From Bacillota bacterium (GTDB taxonomy: Bacteria; Bacillota_G; SHA-98; UBA4971): 19,749 nucleotides of DNA. The translations under genes were made by a program, and so were the position numbers. Position 1 is the stretch's first letter; the number at the start of each line of letters is the position of its first letter. A model generated the notes under the pieces. It was given only the letters and a program-made list of their open reading frames with translations. It was not told where the DNA came from and ran no database searches. Shown one piece after another: positions 14,821-19,749 of this stretch. Where the stretch lies: the NCBI GenBank assembly GCA_012512055.1, contig JAAZEW010000233.1:1-19749 (forward strand), written 5' to 3'.

Positions 14821-14848
14821 TCCGGATTCGGACAATCCCCGGATTTTT
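14821..14848 (+). terminator. Terminator-like hairpin upstream of mocR
   Basis: TCCGGATT (14821-14828) pairs with AATC-CC-CGGA (14834-14843, two bulged C) and is followed by five T (14844-14848). No plus-strand gene lies upstream. It may block stray transcription towards mocR or form part of its control region. Confidence 0.3.
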
Positions 14849-14906
14849 GCTCCGGTAGCTATAAGGTGTAGGTTTTGAGGAGGAGTTGACTCATGAGAGT
14901 AGTATA

Positions 14907-14948
14907 TATAATTAACTGTTGACAGAATTGTTTATCCTTTGGCATAAG
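14907..14948 (+). promoter_or_regulatory. Putative mocR promoters
   Basis: Two candidates lie in tandem. A perfect TATAAT (14907-14912) follows TTGACT (14886-14891) at a short 15-bp spacing. A perfect TTGACA (14919-14924) is followed after 18 bp by CATAAG (14943-14948). CTGTTGACAG (14917-14926) is a small inverted repeat over the second -35. Which is used cannot be told from sequence. Confidence 0.45.
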
Positions 14949-15019
14949 GGACAATCTTTAGGCAGCCTTAGTAGGTCTTCCGACAAACGATGTATCAAGG
15001 GTTTAGGTGGTGTCAGTAT

Positions 15020-16555
15020 ATGAGTCTGTTTTCCGTAGAGCGCGGGCCTGTACCCATCTATCTGCAGGTGAAAAACGGCCTCGAGGAGCTTATCCGCAGC
15101 GGGGCATTGCCCCCGGGGACCAAGTTGCCGTCATCCAGGACGCTCGCACGGATCCTGGGGGTCAGTAGAAATTCGGTGCTTGAAGCGTACGAGTTGCTGA
15201 CTACAGAGGGAATTGTTGAGGCGTACGGTACGGCGGGGACATACGTCAGTGAATCGTGTTGCCCGAGGCTCAACGCAGATTCGACTGAGGCTTCGCCTTT
15301 GCCTTTGACAGGCGAAGGTCTTCACTTGCTCAGGAGAAGTCGAGACGTGGATCTTGAAGATGCGGGTTTTGAAAAGGACTTGTCAGATTGGGTGGCTATG
15401 CTCCCTGACATAGCCGGAGGATTAGGCCCTTGTACACATGATCAAGACACCATGGTTTTGTCCGGTGCCACACTGGCATTTGATCGCCTCTCAGCAGAAA
15501 GGCTGCGCTCTTGCTTGAACTATGTTCTGACCAACTACCCGCACAAGCTCTTGGCTTACGGCGATACGGAAGGTTACAGGCCTCTCCGGCAATGGTTGGC
15601 GAACTACATGACTGAAAGGGGAGTTGCGACTTCCGTTGATGAAGTGCTACTGACAAGTGGATTCGAACAAGGACTGACGCTTTTATGTTCAACGTTTCTC
15701 AACCCCGGGGATGTAGTCCTTACCGAGAACCCGGGTTACCCAGGTGTCCTTATGTGTTTACTGCACGGAGGGGCTAAGGCAAAAGGGATAGACATGACTC
15801 CTTATGGAGTAGATGTAGACCAAGTAGAAGAGATGAGTTCCACGCTTCGTCCCAGATTCTTATGTGTCATGCCTTTTTGCCAGAATCCTACCGGCGTCAC
15901 TATGGATGCGCAAACGCGGAAGTGTCTTCTCAAGTTGGCCAAAGATGGGGAGATCATGATTATCGAGAATGGATTCACAGATGAACTTAGTTACTCAGGC
16001 CGACTTGTCCCACCCTTGAAGGCCGAGGATCGCGAGGGGTGCGTAGTCTATATGGGAAGTCTGAGCGATATCCTCTTTCCCGGCCTCCGAATTGGATGGG
16101 TGACTGCGTCAAGGCCGATCATCCAGGCGCTAGCGCTGTCAAAGCGCGCCATTGACCCGTTTTCCAGCCCGGTGCTCCAAGCTGCCTGCTACGAGTTCTG
16201 CAGGCAAGGCTATTTCACAACTCATCTTGCGCGAATCCGGAAAATATACAGCAGAAAGAGAGAGATTGTGAGCCAGGCTCTGCAAAAACACCTGCCTTCA
16301 GGAACCGGATTTCGAGTGAGCGAAGGAAGGATGTCAGTTTGGGTCATTCTTCCTGACGGTATCGATTCCGCGGAGCTTCACAGAGAGGCGCGAGCCTTAG
16401 GGGGGTCATTTGTCCCCGGCTCCGCTTTCTGCTTTAGCGGGGGAGGCGAGAGGAATCTTCTCATTTCATATGCCGGTTCGTCAGAACAAGGGATTGTGCA
16501 AGAAATCAAAACCCTTGGCAATCTAATCAGTAGGAGGATTTCCAGCCGTGGGTGA
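15020..16555 (+). CDS. MocR-family transcriptional regulator (GntR-type HTH plus aminotransferase-fold domain) with altered PLP pocket
   Basis: A 511-residue regulator from the ATG at 15020 (AGGTGG 9 nt upstream); an in-frame ATG at 14990 has no good ribosome binding site. Residues about 7-75 form the winged helix (PIYLQVKNGLEELIRSG, LPPGTKLPSSRTLARILGVSR, EAYELLTTEGIV). Residues about 110-500 are a class I aminotransferase fold with LLAYGDTEGYRPLRQWL, ENPGYPG and QNPTGVTM. The site that should hold PLP differs: GSLSDILFPGLRIGW has Asp350 where MocR proteins have the Schiff-base Lys (SK), IIENGF has Asn317 where EDDY normally supplies the Asp under the pyridine ring, and RNLLISYA has Leu in place of the carboxylate-binding Arg. 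It is divergent from the dpp operon and is its likely regulator (inference). PLP binding is doubtful. Confidence 0.92.
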   Translation: MSLFSVERGPVPIYLQVKNGLEELIRSGALPPGTKLPSSRTLARILGVSRNSVLEAYELLTTEGIVEAYGTAGTYVSESCCPRLNADSTEASPLPLTGEGLHLLRRSRDVDLEDAGFEKDLSDWVAMLPDIAGGLGPCTHDQDTMVLSGATLAFDRLSAERLRSCLNYVLTNYPHKLLAYGDTEGYRPLRQWLANYMTERGVATSVDEVLLTSGFEQGLTLLCSTFLNPGDVVLTENPGYPGVLMCLLHGGAKAKGIDMTPYGVDVDQVEEMSSTLRPRFLCVMPFCQNPTGVTMDAQTRKCLLKLAKDGEIMIIENGFTDELSYSGRLVPPLKAEDREGCVVYMGSLSDILFPGLRIGWVTASRPIIQALALSKRAIDPFSSPVLQAACYEFCRQGYFTTHLARIRKIYSRKREIVSQALQKHLPSGTGFRVSEGRMSVWVILPDGIDSAELHREARALGGSFVPGSAFCFSGGGERNLLISYAGSSEQGIVQEIKTLGNLISRRISSRG

Positions 16556-16658
16556 TTTGCTTACCCGTATGCGCCGTAAAACCCCTGGCTTTAGCTATGG
16601 CGATATATGGCGCGCTTCCCGGGAAACTTCGCGGGACGCTGTTGGCATGAGATTAGAC

Positions 16659-16687
16659 TTGACAGCAGGCCATATCTTACATAGAAT
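16659..16687 (+). promoter_or_regulatory. Promoter of tRNA-Cys
   Basis: A perfect TTGACA (16659-16664) is followed after 17 bp by TAGAAT (16682-16687), the strongest promoter match in the window. It would start transcription near 16694, about 58 bp before the tRNA. The remainder of 16556-16751 holds a TTCCCGGGAA palindrome (16616-16625) and no gene. Confidence 0.75.
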
Positions 16688-16751
16688 AGAGTCACACGAA
16701 ACATAGCAGGGAACCCCTGGTAGAGGATTTAACTGCAATCGAAGTTTCTGG

Positions 16752-16826
16752 GGCGACATAGCCAAGTGGTAAGGCGGCGGTCTGCAAAACCGCTATTCCC
16801 CGGTTCAAATCCGGGTGTCGCCTCCA
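16752..16826 (+). tRNA. tRNA-Cys (anticodon GCA)
   Basis: Full cloverleaf: acceptor GGCGACA/TGTCGCC, D-arm GCCAAGTGGTAAGGC, anticodon stem-loop GCGGT-CTGCAAA-ACCGC with GCA, T-arm CCCGG-TTCAAAT-CCGGG, discriminator T and an encoded CCA. It is followed by eight T (16827-16834), a likely termination site. Confidence 0.97.
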
Positions 16827-16906
16827 TTTTTTTTGTGCTTGCGTAGGCGGTTTCTTGTTGACACCACATATCCGTCTTATTCCCACTCCTATTCGGCATC
16901 TCATTG

Positions 16907-17004
16907 ATACCATGGATACATGGCTATTGACGTATGGCTATGGACGCATCACTATGGCCACATGACTATGGACGTATGAATACCGGGATACGGCGAATGG
17001 TACA
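16907..17004. repeat. Degenerate 14-bp tandem repeat, about seven units
   Basis: In 14-base steps from 16907 the clearest units are TGGCTATTGACGTA (16921), TGGCTATGGACGCA (16935), TCACTATGGCCACA (16949) and TGACTATGGACGTA (16963). More diverged units flank them at 16907, 16977 and 16991. The consensus is about TGRCTATGGACGYA. A 14-bp period is not a multiple of three and no reading frame with a start signal spans it, so it is non-coding. Confidence 0.6.
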
Positions 17005-17071
17005 TCTCTGCCGGCGTAGTCGCAGGTGGAGCTATCCTGTGCTTCTCTTGTGCAAGACAACAAGTAAGGTA

Positions 17072-17104
17072 AAGGGCGCCACATGCACTTCATAGGGCGC
17101 CCTT
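17072..17104. terminator. GC-rich hairpin, possible terminator
   Basis: AAGGGCGCC (17072-17080) and GGCGCCCTT (17096-17104) form a perfect 9-bp stem with a 15-nt loop. The plus-strand continuation CTCTTTCTC is pyrimidine-rich but not a T-run. It could back up termination of tRNA-Cys (rightward) or of the oppF transcript (leftward). Confidence 0.4.
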
Positions 17105-17136
17105 CTCTTTCTCGAAGAACTCACGTGTTTTTTCGA

Positions 17137-17228
17137 AGCTCGGCCTGCTCAACCTGTGGTACGCGGTATGCGAGCGGCCGGCTTCAACCTGGGATGCGCG
17201 GCACGCGAGCGGTTGGCTTCAGCCTGGG
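17137..17228. repeat. Degenerate tandem repeat, 35-bp period
   Basis: A 32-bp segment starting CGCGGTATGCGAGCGG (17162-17193) recurs at 17197-17228 with five differences. A more diverged partial copy (CGGCCTGCTCAACCTG) begins at 17141. All share a CGGC...GCTTCAACCTGGG-like core. It is non-coding as far as can be seen. Confidence 0.5.
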
Positions 17229-17371
17229 TATGAGTTCATTAGTTTTCGCTTGTTTTCCGATTGTCTCGGGTGGCCCCGCACGGTGCCGTACACTTTCCGG
17301 AACCGGCGATTACTTATGGCGGAGACCGTTGTTCTCTCCCACATTATGTTAACGCAGCTCGCTTGAATCGC

Positions 17372-17396
17372 AAAAACCGGTCGCCGTCTTCGGCGA
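17372..17396 (-). terminator. Putative terminator of the second peptide-transport operon
   Basis: On the minus strand TCGCCG-AAGA-CGGCGA (17381-17396) forms a tight 6-bp stem. It is followed after four bases by TTTTT (17372-17376). It lies 46 bp beyond the oppF stop. The gap between stem and T-run lowers confidence. Confidence 0.4.
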
Positions 17397-17441
17397 AATT
17401 GGCAGTTGCAGGACAAGTTCAACGGTCTCATGGCGATCTAC

Positions 17442-18440
17442 TTAGAGCAAGTGGCATGCGACCAAGTGGCCGCCGCCTATGTCTCTTAGTTCAGGATTCC
17501 TGGCTTCAGCGCACGCGTCTGCGCTCTCAGGGCACCTATCATAGAAGCGGCATCTGGGCTTAGGGTTTATCGGCTTGCTCACACCGCCCTTGATATTGGG
17601 GATTGGGCGGTCTATAGCCGGATCCGGAACCGGGACAGCCGATATCAGCGCCTTAGTATAAGGATGGAGAGGCCTCTTGACGATGTCTTCAGAGTCTCCC
17701 AGCTCGACTATTTTCCCCAGGTACATGACAGCGATCCTATCGCATAGGTATCTTGCGACAGCCAAGTCGTGGGTGATGTAAAGATAGCTGATGCCGAGGT
17801 CCTCACGGAGCTGGGCCATGAGCTTCATGATGCCGGTGCGAATAGAGACATCCAGCATTGAAGTGGGCTCATCCGCGACGACAAAACTTGGCCTGACCAC
17901 CAGCGCCCTGGCAATAGCCACTCTTTGCCTTTGCCCTCCTGAGAGTTCATGCGGAAACCGGAACAAGAAGGCTGAAGGAGGCGCAAGGCCTACGAGGCTC
18001 AGCATTTCTTCCACCTGAGCTTCGCGTTGCTCAAATGTCCCGATAACGTTTACGTTAAGTGGTTCAGCCACTATGTCAAAAATCGTCATTCTTGGATCAA
18101 GGGACTCATAAGGGTCCTGAAAAATCATTTGGACTTTCTGACGGAATTCCATCATATCGCGTCCTTTGATCCCTGCCACATCAGTATCTTCTATGAGAAT
18201 TCTCCCTGAGGTCGGGGTTGCGAGGCGTACTATCAAGCGGCCGGTAGTTGTTTTGCCGCAGCCGGATTCCCCGACAAGTCCTAACACTTCGCCGCGGTTC
18301 ACCTTGAAGCTGACGTCATCCACAGCATGTAGCAGCAATTTGTGTGCCGTGAAAAAACCTTGGTTCACAGGGTAATATTTTGAGAGATTACATACTTCAA
18401 GTATTACGTCTTTTGACTCAGTTACCGCCGGAAGAGTCAA
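17442..18440 (-). CDS. oppF: Oligopeptide ABC transporter ATP-binding protein, OppF/DppF type (second system)
   Basis: An OppF-type ATPase of 332 residues from the TTG at 18440, chosen because AAAGGGGG lies 8 nt upstream and the protein then starts close to the family's ILEVCNLSKYYPVNQG. The frame is open to an ATG at 18497 without a ribosome binding site, which would add 19 atypical residues. All ATPase motifs are intact: [54 protein letters not shown] and YITHDLA, plus the C-terminal CRFYDRCPE ... CHLL. It overlaps the end of the broken oppD by about 23 bp and is the last gene of the leftward operon. Because its partner is interrupted, this transporter may be impaired. Confidence 0.9.
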   Translation of the reverse strand: MTLPAVTESKDVILEVCNLSKYYPVNQGFFTAHKLLLHAVDDVSFKVNRGEVLGLVGESGCGKTTTGRLIVRLATPTSGRILIEDTDVAGIKGRDMMEFRQKVQMIFQDPYESLDPRMTIFDIVAEPLNVNVIGTFEQREAQVEEMLSLVGLAPPSAFLFRFPHELSGGQRQRVAIARALVVRPSFVVADEPTSMLDVSIRTGIMKLMAQLREDLGISYLYITHDLAVARYLCDRIAVMYLGKIVELGDSEDIVKRPLHPYTKALISAVPVPDPAIDRPIPNIKGGVSKPINPKPRCRFYDRCPESADACAEARNPELRDIGGGHLVACHLL

Positions 18441-19575
18441 TGCCGTCACCCCCTTTGTCAGGCGCGCGTCGTGTAGTCTTGTTGTGTGCGATCCCATTCT
18501 GCGTGTTCGTACTCTTCGTAGTCACGTGTTTTCCAGTCGCATTCTGTTCAGTCACGCACCGCGCTGTCGCATGCCGCGCGGTCTCTTGCTGTACGCAGGA
18601 CTTACCTTGTTCAGTCCTAACAGGATTGTGACACGCCAAATAGTGACCCTCCGTGATTTCACGCCAGGGGGGCTCCGCCTCTTTGCACTCCTTGGTTGCC
18701 CAATCACACCGTGGATGGAATCTGCAGCCTGTGGGAGGGTCCAGTAGGTTAGGGGGTTCTCCCGGGATTGTCACAAGGTCATGTTTCTCACCGAGGATAC
18801 TTGGATATGCGTGCATGAGGCTGTATGTGTATGGGTTCTTCGGCCTCTTGAACACGTCGTCCGCAGGGCCAAGCTCCAGGAGTTTGCCTGCGTACATTAC
18901 GCCGACTATGTCACTTACCTCGGCGATAACCGACACGTCGTGAGAAATATAGATCATGCTCATATTGATTTTGCGTCGTATTTCCTCTATTTCCCGGAGG
19001 ATTTTGTCTTGCACAATTACGTCCAAGGCGGTTGTAGGCTCGTCCGCAATAATGAGGCTTGGATTACATGCAAGTGCCATGGCGATAACCGCGCGTTGTT
19101 TCATACCGCCGCTGTATTCATGGGGATAGTGATCCATGCGTTCCTCGGGGATTCACACGAGTTCAAATAGGGACTTCACACGCTCTCTGGCTTTGTCCTC
19201 AGAGGTTTCAGGTTCATGGGTCACAATGGCCTCGACGATTTGATTTCCTACACTGTAAACAGGATTAAGAGAGTTCATTGCAGCCTGGAAAATCATTGCT
19301 ACTTCCTTCCATCGAAGCTGCCTAACCTCTTCATCACTTAAAGCGTATAGGTCATGCCCGCCGAAGAGGACCCGTCCCTTGACAATCTTGGCATTGTACG
19401 GCAAGAGCCTCATTATGGACATGGCGATTGATGTCTTGCCACAACCGGATTCCCCGACAAGGCCCAGAGATTGGCCTTTTTTCAGGGAAAAGGATACGCT
19501 GTCTATCGCCTGAACCCAACCGGCTTTGGTCTTGTAATGCATAGTGAGATCCTCAAGACGGAGTAAGGTGTCCAT
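18418..19575 (-). pseudogene. oppD: Oligopeptide ABC transporter ATP-binding protein, OppD/DppD type, interrupted by in-frame TGA and with a long polar tail
   Basis: The reading frame is continuous across a TGA at 19153-19155. The N-part has Walker [11 protein letters not shown]-loop MIFQAAMNSLNPVY and ends KSLFELV. After the stop the same frame continues IPEERMDHYPHEYSGGMKQR, Walker [15 protein letters not shown]-loop YISHDVS and CRFHPRCDW. The family, and the intact dppD here ([10 protein letters not shown]), have Gly at the stop position, so GGA to TGA is the simplest change. Other genes here end in TGA (livH, livF, degV, dppF, mocR), so TGA is a normal stop. An ATG at 19137 with GAGGA upstream could restart translation. 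After the usual end (ACHNPV) come 66 extra polar residues. The start at 19575 fits AGAGGTG; 19581 is an alternative. Confidence 0.85.
18466..18585 (-). repeat. Eight degenerate 15-bp repeats in the oppD tail
   Basis: Within the C-terminal extension of oppD the DNA steps in 15-base units that encode five-residue repeats: ETARH, ATARC, VTEQN, ATGKH, VTTKS, TNTQN, GIAHN, KTTRR. Thr at position 2 and a basic or amide residue at position 4 recur. The length (120 bp) is exactly eight units and stays in frame. Confidence 0.6.
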
Positions 19576-19582
19576 TCTCATA

Positions 19583-19749
19583 TCACCTCTTTCTAAGCCG
19601 AGGGTTCACGACTTCGTCGAGTCCTCTCCCGACCATGTAAAATGCAGCACAGAAAAGGGTGATGGCAAGGCCTGCAGGAGCCCAGAGCCACCAGTACCTG
19701 GCAAAGTCGAAGAGGTACCCGGCGACATCAGCGGTATGAATCATCATAC
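19583..19749 (-). CDS. Oligopeptide ABC transporter permease, OppC/DppC type (5' part outside window)
   Basis: The C-terminal 54 residues of a peptide-transporter permease that enters from the right edge. The readable sequence includes FARYWWLWAPAGLAITL, a hydrophobic helix, and FYMVGRGLDEVVNPRLRKR before TGA, the characteristic DppC/OppC ending (the paralogue here ends GDALRDILDPK). The stop is one base before the first possible oppD start (TGA-T-ATG), so the genes are in one operon. The remaining subunits (B and binding protein) presumably lie further right. Confidence 0.85.
   Translation of the reverse strand, partial: MMIHTADVAGYLFDFARYWWLWAPAGLAITLFCAAFYMVGRGLDEVVNPRLRKR

Noticed and set aside
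14821..14848. Terminator of an upstream plus-strand gene
   Set aside because: No plus-strand gene precedes it; the neighbouring dpp genes are on the minus strand, so it is kept only as a low-confidence element.
16692..16913. Leftward 73-residue frame containing RHPDLNRGIAVLQTAALPLGYVA
   Set aside because: This is the well-known false protein produced by translating the antisense of a tRNA gene; it covers tRNA-Cys.
17083..17352. Rightward 89-residue frame over the 35-bp repeats
   Set aside because: It starts inside a hairpin loop, has no ribosome binding site, and its composition is explained by repeat DNA.
19153..19155. TGA read as glycine (alternative genetic code 25)
   Set aside because: Several genes in the window end normally at TGA (livH, livF, degV, dppF, mocR), so TGA is a working stop codon here.

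Overview
The window comes from a bacterium with compact operons. It has AGGAGG-type ribosome binding sites, sigma-A-like promoters, ATG/GTG/TTG starts, tRNA genes with an encoded CCA, a DegV protein and a MocR regulator. This fits a Bacillota-like (Clostridia/Limnochordia-type) or similar anaerobe living on amino acids and peptides. All three complete solute-binding proteins carry signal-peptidase-I-like leaders without a lipobox cysteine. That would suit a cell with a true periplasm (a diderm lineage), but the taxonomy remains an inference.

Layout. (1) 1-6908: two back-to-back branched-chain amino-acid (LivJHMGF-type) uptake operons diverge from 1626-2116. The left one runs off the window (livJ then livH, minus strand). 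The right one is complete (livJ-livH-livM-livG-livF, plus strand) and ends in a probable terminator. (2) 7067-7924: a DegV-family fatty-acid-binding protein on the minus strand, followed by a roughly 580-bp non-coding stretch with several short repeat sets and a tRNA-Gly(GCC). (3) 8637-14619: a complete oligopeptide/dipeptide ABC transporter on the minus strand in the order D-F-A-B-C, divergent from a MocR (GntR-HTH plus aminotransferase-fold) regulator at 15020-16555. (4) 16659-16826: a strong promoter and tRNA-Cys(GCA). (5) 16835-17441: no convincing gene, but two degenerate tandem-repeat arrays and hairpins. (6) 17442-19749: the 3' part of a second oligopeptide transporter on the minus strand (permease C end, ATPase D, ATPase F). 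Its D gene is interrupted by an in-frame TGA and carries a repetitive polar tail.

The genes form one nutritional theme: uptake of branched-chain amino acids and peptides. The best candidates for something new are the MocR regulator, in which three hallmark residues of the PLP pocket appear replaced; the interrupted and tailed oppD; the GC-rich hairpin found in all three binding-protein/permease gaps; a three-unit 16-bp CAATTG array at the left liv promoter; and the recurring degenerate short tandem duplications in non-coding DNA. No CRISPR array, transposase or phage gene was seen.
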